A stretch of 64,000 nt of DNA, taken from Lacticigenium naphthae DSM 19658. Its GTDB lineage: Bacteria; Bacillota; Bacilli; Lactobacillales; Carnobacteriaceae_A. The stretch spans positions 517,998-581,997 of the forward strand of contig NZ_AUEG01000001.1 of NCBI RefSeq assembly GCF_000425865.1, read 5' to 3'. The position numbers were made by a program, and so were the translations under genes. The notes beneath the pieces are model-generated. The model searched no databases and was not told where the DNA came from. It saw only the letters and a program-made list of their open reading frames with translations. The stretch's first letter is position 1. Each line of letters opens with the position of its first letter. Below are positions 27,816 through 37,584 of the stretch, piece by piece.

Positions 27816-29678
27816 TCACACTGGTTCTTCTAGACTGCCGGATGTAAATTGACTATTATATAAATCAGCATAAAAACCATCTTGTTCCATTAATTCATGA
27901 TGATTACCTGTTTCCACAACATCACCATGGTTCATGACAATGATATTGTCTGCATCACGAATCGTTGATAATCTATGGGCTACAACAAAACTTGTTCTAC
28001 CCTTTAGTAACCGGTTCATCGCTCTTTGAATGAGGATTTCAGTTCGCGTATCAACACTAGAAGTTGCTTCATCCAATATCAAAACTTCTGGATCTGCCAA
28101 AAATGCGCGCGCAATTGTGATCAACTGTCTTTGACCTTGAGAGATATTCGTTCCTTCTTCATTTAGAACAGTATCATATCCATGGGGCAAGCGACGAACA
28201 AAATCATCAACATGGGCTGCCTTTGCAGCAGTCATTATTTTTTCTTTGTCATCTCTAACTTTCTCATTCCCATAAGCTATATTTTCCCAAATTGTACCAC
28301 TAAATAACCACGTATCTTGAAGAACCATTGAAAAGTGTTGTCTTAGTTTTGAACGGTCGATATCTCGAATATCTGTCCCCTCAAAGCGGATAGAACCTCC
28401 TTTGACATCATAAAAGCGTTCAAGCAAGTTGATCAGCGTTGATTTCCCTGCTCCAGTGGGTCCAACCACAGCTACCACATTTCCTTCTTTAACAGTCAAG
28501 TTAAAGTCGTTCATTAAAAGTTCCTCTTCTCCATACCCAAACTGAACATGGTCAAAAGCTACTTTGTAAGGTGTATCCATAATTGGTTCAACGTTGGATT
28601 CAACTTCCTGCATTTCTTCTTCATCTAATATTTCAAAGACACGTTCAGCAGAGGCGATAGTGACTTGAATAGTATTAGATAAATTTGCCAGTTGACGCAT
28701 AGGTTGTGCAAATTGGTTAACGTATTGTAGAAATGCCTGCACATTACCAATAGCAATTGTTCCATTTGCTACTCCTATCCCACCTACTAACGCTACACCT
28801 AGATAACCTAAATCTCTTGAAAAGCTCATCAGAGGCATCATGATCCCAGTATAGAATTGAGCTTTCCAAGAAGCTTCATTTAATTTATCGCTTTGTTTTT
28901 CAAATTTTTCTATTTCAGTATTTTCTCTATTAAAAGTTTTAACCACTGTATGACCTGAATATGTTTCTTCCACTTGATTATTCAGTACTCCCAATTCTTT
29001 TTGTTGTCTACCAAACTCTCTTTGAGATTTTGGAGCAATAAAAGCAATCATTGCCAAACTTAGTGGAACAGTTAGAATTGTAATCAAAGAAAGCTGAATA
29101 TTTAAAGAAACCATAACAATTAAAACAGTAACAAATTGAACTACACTTATAATGAATTGAGTTAAAGATTGCTGCAATGTATTCGCAATTTGATCCATAT
29201 CGTTGATAGCTCGAGACATAATATCTCCATTAGAATGAGAATCATAATAACTAATAGGCAATCGACCCATTTTTTCTTTTAAATCTTTTCTTAAATCATA
29301 TACTGTGCGCTGCGCAACTCTAGCAGTTATAAATTGTTGTAAAAACCTGAAAACTGCAGCTGAAAGATAAACAATGATAACTGTCACTAAAATATCCATA
29401 ATCAAATCGAAATTGATGGGATAAGTCGATACCGTTTCACCAGCTTCTCTCAGTGCATTTCCTTCTTGGATACCACGATAAATTTCCGTAGTAGCTTGTC
29501 CCATAATTCTTGGGGCTTGTGTTTGGAGAACAGTAGCAGCAATCGCAAAAATAATTGTAAACAGCATAGCCCAAGATCGAGAAGCCATATATTTTACCAA
29601 CCTAGCTGTCGTACCCCAAAAATCAGTTGCTTTTTGGGCTCGTATCGAATTTTTCTTTTTATGATTTTCCTTTTTCAT
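27816..29678 (-). CDS. ABC multidrug exporter half, active-Walker B subunit
   Basis: 620-residue half transporter: six membrane helices (about residues 35-325), then an ATPase. Walker A GPTGAGKST (about 405), Walker B LILDEATSSVD with the catalytic Glu intact, signature changed to ISQGQ from LSGGQ. It starts directly after the stop of the partner gene. Its altered signature pairs with the partner's altered Walker B, exactly the pattern of heterodimeric exporters with one degenerate ATP site (LmrCD, BmrCD, EfrAB, TM287/288). Likely pumps lipophilic drugs outward under control of the TetR gene at the head of the operon. Confidence 0.92.
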   Translation of the reverse strand: MKKENHKKKNSIRAQKATDFWGTTARLVKYMASRSWAMLFTIIFAIAATVLQTQAPRIMGQATTEIYRGIQEGNALREAGETVSTYPINFDLIMDILVTVIIVYLSAAVFRFLQQFITARVAQRTVYDLRKDLKEKMGRLPISYYDSHSNGDIMSRAINDMDQIANTLQQSLTQFIISVVQFVTVLIVMVSLNIQLSLITILTVPLSLAMIAFIAPKSQREFGRQQKELGVLNNQVEETYSGHTVVKTFNRENTEIEKFEKQSDKLNEASWKAQFYTGIMMPLMSFSRDLGYLGVALVGGIGVANGTIAIGNVQAFLQYVNQFAQPMRQLANLSNTIQVTIASAERVFEILDEEEMQEVESNVEPIMDTPYKVAFDHVQFGYGEEELLMNDFNLTVKEGNVVAVVGPTGAGKSTLINLLERFYDVKGGSIRFEGTDIRDIDRSKLRQHFSMVLQDTWLFSGTIWENIAYGNEKVRDDKEKIMTAAKAAHVDDFVRRLPHGYDTVLNEEGTNISQGQRQLITIARAFLADPEVLILDEATSSVDTRTEILIQRAMNRLLKGRTSFVVAHRLSTIRDADNIIVMNHGDVVETGNHHELMEQDGFYADLYNSQFTSGSLEEPV

Positions 29679-31400
29679 TTATATGTCCTCTCCTTTCAAC
29701 TGAGATTCCATAATTTCTTTATATATTTCACTTGATTCTTTCAGCTCATCATGGGTTCCTTTACCCACCATTTTACCATTGTCTAAAACCAATATTAAAT
29801 CAGCATCAACCACGGTGCTAATTCTTTGAGCAATAATGATAACTATAGAGTCTTTAGTTTCGGGTTTTAGGGCTTCTCTTAGTTTTGCGTCTGTCTTAAA
29901 GTCTAACGCAGAAAAAGAATCATCAAACACATAAATATCTGCAAAAGTAAGAAGAGCGCGTGCAATACTTAATCTTTGACGTTGTCCTCCAGAGAAATTA
30001 CCACCACTTTGTTCGACAGGGGCATCCAACTTTTTAGGTAATCCAGAGACAAATTCTTTTCCTTGAGCAATTTCTAATGCATGCCAAATGACTTCATCGG
30101 TTGCATCGGGATTCCCATATTGCATATTTTCGCGAATCGTTCCCTTGAATAGCAACGCTTTTTGGGGAGCAAACCCGATTAAGTCTCTTAATTCTTTTTG
30201 TTTTAATTCTTTCACATTTGTTCCATTGACCTTAACGGCTCCACTTGTTACTTCAAATAATCGCGGAATAAGATTAGCCAGAGTCGTTTTCCCAGAACCA
30301 GTCCCTCCTATAATAGCCACTGTTTCTCCTTTGTTCACTTTGAAATCAATACCACTAATAGCTTCTTCCTCAGCTCCGGTGTATTGCAAGCCAACATTTT
30401 CAAACTCAAGTGATATATTTTTTTCTGTTTCCAACGGTTTGGGATTTTCAGGATCTTTAATTTCATTCGGAGTATCCAACACCTCATTTATCCGTTGTGC
30501 TGATACTTGACCTCTAGGAACAAAGAAAAGCACCATAGATAGATTCATGATACCTATCAAAATTTGCATGGCATACGTTAAAAAAGCCACCATGTTCCCA
30601 ACTTGCATATCACCAGTACTAATCAATTGAGAACCAAACCAGATGATCATGACATTCGTAATACTGATTGCAAACGTCATTGACGGCATAACTAAGCCCA
30701 TGATGGTAAACGCTCTTATAGCCGTATCAGAATAATCGGTATTTGCCTCATCAAATCTATTTTCTTCATAACCGCTTTTGTTAAAAGCACGTATGACTCG
30801 TATCCCTGTTAATCCTTCTCTAAAAATCAGATTTAATCGGTCTGTTTTCTTTTGCATAGATTTAAAAATTGGACTAGCAAATTTTAAAATGACTCCTAAA
30901 ATAATAGCGAGCAAAGGCATAGATATTAGAAATACAAAAGCAAGTTGTGGTTCTCTTGAAAAAGCCATATAAGCTGCACCTATCATTAAGAATGGAGCAA
31001 GCAACATCATTCTTAAAACCAACATCATTACGAATTGTATTTGCATTACATCGTTTGTAGAACGTGTAATGAGTGTCGCAGTTCCAAACTTATCCATTTC
31101 TTCATTAGTCAAATGTGAAATAAGCGCAAAAATTTTCTTTCGGATTTTATTTCCCAATCCTTGCGACTCGATTGCAGCGAAACGAACATTTATAAAAGCA
31201 GATCCAATAGTCATGAAAGAAATGGCTAACATGATCAGTCCTGTTCGCGCAATATAGTCTATATCCCCTTGTGCTACTCCATAATCAATAATATTAGCAG
31301 TCAAGGTTGGCATGGCCAGCATTCCAGCAACCTGTGTAGCCATAAAAATAACTGTGATCGCCACATGCCATTGATTCATTAATTTCGATAATCGTATCAT
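29679..31400 (-). CDS. ABC multidrug exporter half, degenerate-site subunit
   Basis: 573-residue half transporter with six membrane helices (about residues 13-290) and an ATPase. Walker A GGTGSGKTT (about 359), signature NFSGGQRQ (about 468) normal, Walker B IYVFDDSFSALD with Asp where the catalytic Glu should be. This subunit therefore supplies the non-hydrolysing site of a heterodimer with the next gene. Two bases lie between the TetR stop and its start region, and its stop abuts the partner's ATG. Substrate not determinable. Confidence 0.92.
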   Translation of the reverse strand: MIRLSKLMNQWHVAITVIFMATQVAGMLAMPTLTANIIDYGVAQGDIDYIARTGLIMLAISFMTIGSAFINVRFAAIESQGLGNKIRKKIFALISHLTNEEMDKFGTATLITRSTNDVMQIQFVMMLVLRMMLLAPFLMIGAAYMAFSREPQLAFVFLISMPLLAIILGVILKFASPIFKSMQKKTDRLNLIFREGLTGIRVIRAFNKSGYEENRFDEANTDYSDTAIRAFTIMGLVMPSMTFAISITNVMIIWFGSQLISTGDMQVGNMVAFLTYAMQILIGIMNLSMVLFFVPRGQVSAQRINEVLDTPNEIKDPENPKPLETEKNISLEFENVGLQYTGAEEEAISGIDFKVNKGETVAIIGGTGSGKTTLANLIPRLFEVTSGAVKVNGTNVKELKQKELRDLIGFAPQKALLFKGTIRENMQYGNPDATDEVIWHALEIAQGKEFVSGLPKKLDAPVEQSGGNFSGGQRQRLSIARALLTFADIYVFDDSFSALDFKTDAKLREALKPETKDSIVIIIAQRISTVVDADLILVLDNGKMVGKGTHDELKESSEIYKEIMESQLKGEDI

Positions 31401-31403
31401 ATC

Positions 31404-32045
31404 TTACTCTCCTTCATTCAATTCTTTTTTCATTACACCAAAGGTTAACCAATCCATTTTTTTTCTAAATTCTATCTGTGTATCTTTAATGGATCTTTCT
31501 TTTGAAAAACCTTCCATAATCGTTTGATTAAGCATATTGATGATAAATTTTGTTAACTCTCTTAATTCTTCATCTGTTTGAATTCGCAATGTGTCTCGCT
31601 TGATCACATCTATTACACGTTTACCATCTTTGGGCATAGCTGCTTTGATTGAACTGACAATATCCCCACCAACTTGTTGACTAATTTGATGATTCATATT
31701 CAAATACATATGTTTAAAAAAACCTACTTTTTCTGATTCCATAATGGACTGAATATATTTATCACCAAACAGCTGGTAACCTTCAATAAACACTCCATCT
31801 TTTTCTTGAAATGATTGGAGCATTAATTGTGTCGTGTTTCTTCGGAAAATCCCAATTAAATAAAAATAAAGATCGCTTTTCCCGTCGAAATACTGATAAA
31901 AACTACCACGTGAAATATTTGCATTCTTTATTATGTTAGCTATTGATGCATCATTTAAACAATAGTGCGCAAATTCTTTCATTGCTCCAGAAATCAATCG
32001 TTCCCGTTTTTCTTCAGACAAATTAAAAAAAGTCTGTGTTGGCAT
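31404..32045 (-). CDS. TetR-family repressor of the ABC exporter operon
   Basis: 213-residue regulator. The N-terminal TetR HTH (about residues 10-55) includes SIANIIKNANISRGSFYQYF, a textbook recognition helix. The helical C-terminal ligand pocket is unlike named families. Start at ATG 32045 (MPTQTFF), five bases after GGAGGTG; an extended start at 32081 would lie in the operator and lacks a site. Two palindromes spaced just upstream fit autoregulation and control of the downstream pump, released by a pump substrate. The ligand is unknown. Confidence 0.9.
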   Translation of the reverse strand: MPTQTFFNLSEEKRERLISGAMKEFAHYCLNDASIANIIKNANISRGSFYQYFDGKSDLYFYLIGIFRRNTTQLMLQSFQEKDGVFIEGYQLFGDKYIQSIMESEKVGFFKHMYLNMNHQISQQVGGDIVSSIKAAMPKDGKRVIDVIKRDTLRIQTDEELRELTKFIINMLNQTIMEGFSKERSIKDTQIEFRKKMDWLTFGVMKKELNEGE

Positions 32046-32063
32046 TTTTTCACCTCCGACAAA

Positions 32064-32118
32064 CATATGACATCGTGTCATATGTGCTCAAACTATTATA
32101 TGTGACACGGTGTCATAT
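32064..32118. promoter_or_regulatory. Twin TetR-type operators
   Basis: Site 1 (32064-32084) is a perfect palindrome, CATATGACA-TCG-TGTCATATG. Site 2 (32098-32118) repeats the core TGACA-CGG-TGTCA with imperfect flanks. Both sit immediately upstream of the TetR gene, centred 34 bases apart. The shared core TGACA-N3-TGTCA suggests one dimer per site. Confidence 0.85.
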
Positions 32119-32264
32119 TACAAGTATTTTATTTCTTTTTTTTATTTTTATCGCAATACTAAGAACTGGCAACTCTAAAAAACTCTTCTTATCCTATTCA
32201 AAATAGTATAGAAAGTACTAATTGAGTCAATTAGTACTTATGAAATCCAATACACGAAATAAAA

Positions 32265-32290
32265 AACGAAGGAGAAATTTCTCCTTCGTT
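32265..32290 (-). terminator. Terminator of the AI-2E transporter gene
   Basis: Perfect arms AACGAAGGAGAAA/TTTCTCCTTCGTT with almost no loop, flanked by A- and T-runs, 18 bases after the stop. Confidence 0.85.
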
Positions 32291-32308
32291 TTTTTCAAGA
32301 TGGTTTTC

Positions 32309-33466
32309 TTAAAAACGCGATTCATCATATAATCCTGAATAATTTTTATACCATTCGAATAAATGGGTAAAGATAATTTTTAAAATAGCATAACCTGGTA
32401 TTCCTAAAATAATTCCCATTACTCCAAATAACCGTCCAGCAGTTAACAATAGAAATATGATAGTAATTGGATGAATCTTCAAATTATTTCCAAGTATTTG
32501 AGGAGAAACCAGTCTTCCTTCTAATAATTGTTCTATTCCGAATACCAATAATACTTTTAGCAGCATAAATGGTGAAGCAACAATTCCAATAATAAGGGCT
32601 GGGATAGTTGCAAGTGCTGATCCTAAATAAGGGATTAAATTCAGGATTCCAGCTAATACGCCTATGGAAAGTGCATAATCCAATCCGATGATACTAAATC
32701 CGATCCAAAACATAAGTGCCACAAAAAAGGCTACGACTAACTGTCCTCTTACATAAGAACTTACTTGCTGGTTCATTTCTTTAAATACTTGAACCGATTT
32801 TTCTCGGAAAGGAACAGGAATAAACTTTATAAAGAAGGAAGCAAATTTGTCTCCATCCTTCAACAAATAGTATAAAATAAAGGGAGTAGTAAACAATGTA
32901 ATAAAAAAGCTTGTCACTGTTCCAATTACACTTCCTATTCCACCGACAGTAGCGTTCAGAATATTAGAGATTTGTTCACTCAAAGCACTCATAAAGTCAG
33001 TTTGGAAAAATTGATTGGATAACCCCGAGAAAATCTGGGTGTTTGAATATGTGTCGACTTGTGTAACGATCCTACGCCAATATTCCGGCCATTCCCTTAC
33101 AAATGTTTGCGTTTGTTCTCTTAAAATAGGAAAAAGGAAATTAATTCCTAAAACAATCAAAAGTACTAACCCCATAGTCAACACCATTATTGCAGAAATC
33201 CTTGTGAATTTTCGTTCCTCTAGCCAATCAACTACGGGATTTAATAAGTAATAAAAGATACCTGCAAAAAGTATAGGAGGACCAACAGTATCTACAATTA
33301 TACTTATTGGGCTAAAAAGATAAGCAATTTTAGTAAATACAAGAATTGTTAAAAAAACAATGAGTAACGTTATAAAAAAAGACATAAATTTATTGTTTAG
33401 GATGACTTTCCACAAACGTGACTGATTCAATTCTGTTGAATCCCCTTCATTACTACCTTTCTCCAT
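32309..33466 (-). CDS. AI-2E/PerM family transporter
   Basis: 385-residue membrane protein with about eight helices, of the YdbI/PerM family. Family members have been tied to autoinducer-2 export or Na+/H+ exchange; neither can be told from sequence. Landmarks: FAGIFYYLLNPVVDWLE near the N-terminus, then FIPVPFREKSVQVFKEMNQQVSSYVRG and the C-terminal GLDYALSIGVLAGILNLIPYLGS. AGGAGG stands nine bases before the ATG. Single gene with terminator. Confidence 0.85.
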   Translation of the reverse strand: MEKGSNEGDSTELNQSRLWKVILNNKFMSFFITLLIVFLTILVFTKIAYLFSPISIIVDTVGPPILFAGIFYYLLNPVVDWLEERKFTRISAIMVLTMGLVLLIVLGINFLFPILREQTQTFVREWPEYWRRIVTQVDTYSNTQIFSGLSNQFFQTDFMSALSEQISNILNATVGGIGSVIGTVTSFFITLFTTPFILYYLLKDGDKFASFFIKFIPVPFREKSVQVFKEMNQQVSSYVRGQLVVAFFVALMFWIGFSIIGLDYALSIGVLAGILNLIPYLGSALATIPALIIGIVASPFMLLKVLLVFGIEQLLEGRLVSPQILGNNLKIHPITIIFLLLTAGRLFGVMGIILGIPGYAILKIIFTHLFEWYKNYSGLYDESRF

Positions 33467-33645
33467 GCTTCTTCCTCCTCTTTAGCAAGATATACATCCA
33501 TTTTAGCACACTTTTAAATAAACAAACTTAATTTCAATCCAAATAAATTCTTTCTATATAAGGCTAAAGAGCATGTTGCTTGTACACTACTGAATTGATA
33601 TGATGGATAGCATATGAAAGTTTTATTAAATTGGAGGTCAACAGC

Positions 33646-35664
33646 GTGAGCAGCAATCCTGGAATCAATAATAGGTTTTCAAAACTATCCATCAATATCA
33701 ACAATAAATCAGTGGTTTTTACTATCACTGATGAAGATGAAGAGTTAATTTATTCCGACATCATTATTAGTGGCACTCATGAACAAAAAAAATTTAAATC
33801 CATTCGAAATGAATCAGAGGTCTCTTATACGCTAACGTGGAAAGAAGTATCACAGTTCGTCCAATCAAAGGATAGTTCTCCTTTCTCATTTTCTATGAGT
33901 AATTTCCCTTCAAAAGACTCTTCCGCTATTTTATCTACAGACTCGTTTAAAAGTATACAAATCAATTCAATGGATCCTGTAAAATTCGAAAAAAATACAT
34001 TTACTGTTGCCATTGACCCTTTTTCAAATAATATTAACTTACATGTAAATTTTATACCTTCCCGTGAGAAAGCAGTACTAAGCAATGAAATCACCGAATT
34101 CATCGTCGAAAATAACAGTTTTAAAGTTGAAGGTCTTCTAACGTTACATACTTTTCATTGTAAAAAAATGGAGTTGCTGATTAAAAATAATAGTGAGACA
34201 GTCACACTGATTCAACCTGTAGACTTTACACACTATAACCAAGAAAACACACAAACCACTTACTCTTATTCAAGTTCAATTAATCTTGATTATTTAAACA
34301 AACAAGTGCGTATTTTGAGCGAAGGTGATGAAGTTTTCACTATTCAAATGCGTATTGAATTAAATGAAAGTATCAATCCTTTGGTGGATAGTCTAACATT
34401 TCCCAATCCATTAAGTTATTCAAAACCATTACCTCAAAAAATTATGTATTACGGAAAACAGGGGTATCTTTTTTCATTAGGATTCTCCTCCCAAGGGTTG
34501 ATAGAAATGCATGCTTTGTTTTATGAAAAAGAAACCTTGATTTATAAAAAAGAACGAGAACAAACCATTCACCTAACGCGACCTTTTAATCAGCAAAAGT
34601 CGATTTGGTTATTTGGAGGAGAGACACCTTATCAAATAACCAAAAATACTTGGGCGATTTTTTTAGAAGTTTTGGAAAAATATCCCGATAAAGAAATTTA
34701 CTATATTTTAGACTCTTCTTCCGAAGATTGGGAGTGGGCCAATTCACTCATACCTGATCGCATATTATCTTACAAATCGAAACAATACATCTGGAATCTA
34801 CTCCTTGCTGAAAAGATTGTCACAAGTGGCCCCACTTTCTATCATCTACCTTCACGGAGTCCAGTTGAAATGAACTTAATCCGAGCCGAAAAAATCATGA
34901 TACCAGAAGGGATCATTGGTTTATCTAATGAACAGTGGCGTCTTAACCAAAACAATAATTTTCTTAAATTAAATAAAATAGTGGTCGGAACAACCGTCGA
35001 AAAAAGATTCTTATTAGAATCATTAAATTTCAAACCAGATCAAATAATAGTAAACGGCCTCCCTAACCAAGAAGAATTAGTGAATAGTAAACCAATCGAG
35101 TCTTCACGTCTTGTTCTATTTCCCAAATCTATGCAGTATAGATTTCAAAGTCCTTTGGAGAAAACAGAAAATCCATGGAAATCATTAGCAACAAATTCTT
35201 CTTTCATTGATTTTTGTTCAGCTAATCGATTAAATCCCACAATTATCTTAAGTAACCAGGATAATTCACTGGATAAGGACGAAATATTTTTCAATGAAAA
35301 ATCCATTGAAACTATCCTATTAGAAGAATGTGATTTGTCAGAAATTTTACAGTCAACAAGAATATTAGTCACTGACTATCAGAGCGAAGCTTTAAATTTC
35401 ACATTATTGAAGCGGCCCATATTCTTTCTACAAATAGAAAGTTACAGTATCAACTCGATTCATACTAAAGAATATAAGATTCCAGGATTACAAAATGACC
35501 TCCCTGGAGAGATTGTAACAAATGAAACTGATTTATTATTTTTAATGCATCAATCTCAAAAAAATGATTTTGCTTTATCCAGAAGTCAAACGAAAAAAGC
35601 AGCGCATTTAACACCTGCTTCTCTTCAAAATACTTCTTCTCTTATTTTAGATGCACTTTTTTAA
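33646..35664 (+). CDS. Divergent CDP-glycerol glycerophosphotransferase-like protein
   Basis: 672 residues. The C-terminal half (about 315-670) follows the fold of teichoic-acid glycerophosphotransferases (TagB/TagF): IWLFGGETPYQITKNTW, a Rossmann-like YPDKEIYYILD, and ILVTDYQSEALNFTLLKRPI, matching the family's TDYSS...D...PI block. The family's HGTP(L)K catalytic segment is not recognisable; IPEGIIGLSN stands where it is expected. The N-terminal 300 residues are beta-rich, with no name. Activity is therefore doubtful. Start chosen at GTG 33646, eight bases after GGAGG. Stands alone, divergent from the AI-2E gene. Confidence 0.6.
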   Translation: MSSNPGINNRFSKLSININNKSVVFTITDEDEELIYSDIIISGTHEQKKFKSIRNESEVSYTLTWKEVSQFVQSKDSSPFSFSMSNFPSKDSSAILSTDSFKSIQINSMDPVKFEKNTFTVAIDPFSNNINLHVNFIPSREKAVLSNEITEFIVENNSFKVEGLLTLHTFHCKKMELLIKNNSETVTLIQPVDFTHYNQENTQTTYSYSSSINLDYLNKQVRILSEGDEVFTIQMRIELNESINPLVDSLTFPNPLSYSKPLPQKIMYYGKQGYLFSLGFSSQGLIEMHALFYEKETLIYKKEREQTIHLTRPFNQQKSIWLFGGETPYQITKNTWAIFLEVLEKYPDKEIYYILDSSSEDWEWANSLIPDRILSYKSKQYIWNLLLAEKIVTSGPTFYHLPSRSPVEMNLIRAEKIMIPEGIIGLSNEQWRLNQNNNFLKLNKIVVGTTVEKRFLLESLNFKPDQIIVNGLPNQEELVNSKPIESSRLVLFPKSMQYRFQSPLEKTENPWKSLATNSSFIDFCSANRLNPTIILSNQDNSLDKDEIFFNEKSIETILLEECDLSEILQSTRILVTDYQSEALNFTLLKRPIFFLQIESYSINSIHTKEYKIPGLQNDLPGEIVTNETDLLFLMHQSQKNDFALSRSQTKKAAHLTPASLQNTSSLILDALF

Positions 35665-35744
35665 CAAATAATTCAATCTGTTTTTAACATTTTATTTCTA
35701 TGGTATACTTTATGTAATCGTTTGAATTATGAGGAGGTTCGTAT

Positions 35745-36788
35745 ATGAAACAGTCAATTTATTTAGGTACGTATACAAAAAGAGAAAGCAAAGGTGTTTA
35801 CCGCATCACTTTAGATACAGAAAAAAAAGAACTCCAAGATCTCTCATTGGTAGCCGAAGTTGGGAGTCCAACCTACCTAACTTTTGATAAAAGTGGCAGT
35901 ATCCTTTATTCAGTAGTTAAAGTTGATGGTGAACACGGTGGGATTGTTTCATTCGAAAAGTCTGCAAATGGAAATTTCAATGAAGTTGATCGCGTTATAC
36001 ATGAGGGTTCTTCACCATGTTATGTAGGATATGATGATGATAGGAATCTACTTTATACAGCTAACTACCATAAGGGACAAGTAGATGTCTACTCTAGTGA
36101 TGAAAAGGGTCATTTGTCACACCTTGATACGGTTAAACATTCTGGACAAAGCACTAATGAAAATCAAGATAAACCCCATACACATTATAGTGACCTAACA
36201 CCTGATAAAAAGTACGTTATCGCTTGCGATTTGGGTACTGATGAAGTCTACACTTACAAAGTTGATTCGGAAGGGAAATTAGTTGAGGTTAGTCGCATTA
36301 AAGTGGACGCGGGTACTGGTCCTCGTCACATTACTTTCCATCCTAATTTATCAGTTGCCTATGTTTTTGGAGAATTAAGTAGTGATGTAATTGCTTTCCA
36401 TTATGATTCAGATACAGGCGCACTCTCACCATTTCAAACCATTTCGACAATACCTGAAAGTCACACCTCTTTTAACGGTGGCGCCGCCATTCGTGTTACA
36501 AAAGATGGGAAATTTTTATATGCTTCAAATAGAGGGCATGACTCTCTAGCTATTTATTCTATTGATCAAAAAACTGGTGTTTTAGAATTAATGGAATGGG
36601 TCTCAACGGAAGGTGAAATTCCAAGAGACTTCAATTTTGACCAAACAGAAAATTTTATCATCGTAGGCCATCAAGAAAGTGATAATTTAACTTTGTTCGA
36701 AAGAGATGTTGTAACTGGAAAAATTATTTTACTTCAAAAAGATGTTTATGCTCCTGAAGCAATTTGTGTAGCAATTTTACCAGAATAA
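35745..36788 (+). CDS. Lactonase family protein (6-phosphogluconolactonase type)
   Basis: 347-residue seven-bladed beta-propeller of the YkgB/Pgl family, expected to open 6-phosphogluconolactone in the pentose phosphate route. Family landmarks: LGTYTKRESKGVY at the start, PTYLTFD, ANYHKGQVDVY, KPHTHYSDLTPD (His) and GTGPRHITFHP (Arg-His near the active site), NRGHDSLAIY. SD GAGGAGG seven bases before the ATG. Monocistronic. Some family members act on other lactones, so the substrate is inferred. Confidence 0.85.
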   Translation: MKQSIYLGTYTKRESKGVYRITLDTEKKELQDLSLVAEVGSPTYLTFDKSGSILYSVVKVDGEHGGIVSFEKSANGNFNEVDRVIHEGSSPCYVGYDDDRNLLYTANYHKGQVDVYSSDEKGHLSHLDTVKHSGQSTNENQDKPHTHYSDLTPDKKYVIACDLGTDEVYTYKVDSEGKLVEVSRIKVDAGTGPRHITFHPNLSVAYVFGELSSDVIAFHYDSDTGALSPFQTISTIPESHTSFNGGAAIRVTKDGKFLYASNRGHDSLAIYSIDQKTGVLELMEWVSTEGEIPRDFNFDQTENFIIVGHQESDNLTLFERDVVTGKIILLQKDVYAPEAICVAILPE

Positions 36789-36794
36789 ACACTA

Positions 36795-36834
36795 ATAAAG
36801 AGGCAACGTGAATAATATTCACGTTGCCTCTTTA
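36795..36834. terminator. Bidirectional terminator
   Basis: Long perfect hairpin with arms AAAGAGGCAACGTGAATA and its complement, between the convergent lactonase and PTS IIA genes. Confidence 0.88.
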
Positions 36835-36859
36835 TCTACATAATTACATTACTTTCATA

Positions 36860-37366
36860 TTATGCTTTAGCTTCTACTGAACCTAATTCAGTTCCCACGG
36901 TCGATTGACCTGTAGTATTTAGGGTGTAATTTTCAACCTTATCCATATTCGTGAAGACGATGATCACAGTATTTTCTTTGCCGGCTTCTTCTAAACCAGC
37001 TAAATCAACTGTTGAAATTTTAGTTTCTGGGGTAACTCTATCTCCTTCTTTAACAGTAGTATTGAAGGGTCCCCCTTCAAGTTCGACAGTATCAATACCA
37101 ATATGAACAAGAACTTCAATTCCATTATCTAATTCCAACCCGACTGCATGTTGTGTGGGAAAAACACTCACAACTTTTCCAGATGCTGGTGCATAAATAT
37201 CTCCATCAGTAGGTACTATCCCAAATCCGTCTCCCATCATTTTTTGTGAAAAAACTGGATCCGCAACTTCTTCGATTGGAATTACTTTGCCGTTTACTGG
37301 AGAATACAAAGTTACTTTTGTTTCTCCCTTGCTTTTATCGCCTTTCAAGAAATCAAACATTCCCAT
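36860..37366 (-). CDS. PTS glucose-type enzyme IIA (Crr-like)
   Basis: 168-residue soluble phosphocarrier. The EIIA-Glc fold has GDGFGIVPTDG (about residue 46), the first His in PTQHAVGLELDNG and the phospho-accepting His in EVLVHIGIDTVEL. No IIB or IIC domain or gene is adjacent, so it would serve PTS permeases lacking their own IIA encoded elsewhere, or act in regulation. Start ATG 37366 (MGMFDFLKG) with GGGATAGGAATGG upstream. Monocistronic. Confidence 0.92.
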   Translation of the reverse strand: MGMFDFLKGDKSKGETKVTLYSPVNGKVIPIEEVADPVFSQKMMGDGFGIVPTDGDIYAPASGKVVSVFPTQHAVGLELDNGIEVLVHIGIDTVELEGGPFNTTVKEGDRVTPETKISTVDLAGLEEAGKENTVIIVFTNMDKVENYTLNTTGQSTVGTELGSVEAKA

Positions 37367-37584
37367 TCCTATCCCTACTTTCTTTAAGTATTATTATAGT
37401 TTTCAAGAAAAATATGGCCGCTATTCTTCTTCTCTCTATTATATAGTTTAACACAGTCTTGTTTGATCTGATATTAAAAAGCATTAATGGCCCTTGGATT
37501 ATTGGAAAATTCATTAATTTCATGATTTTTTTCTCAAAATACTATATACTGAAAATTGATTGTTTTAACTGAAGGGAGAAAAAT

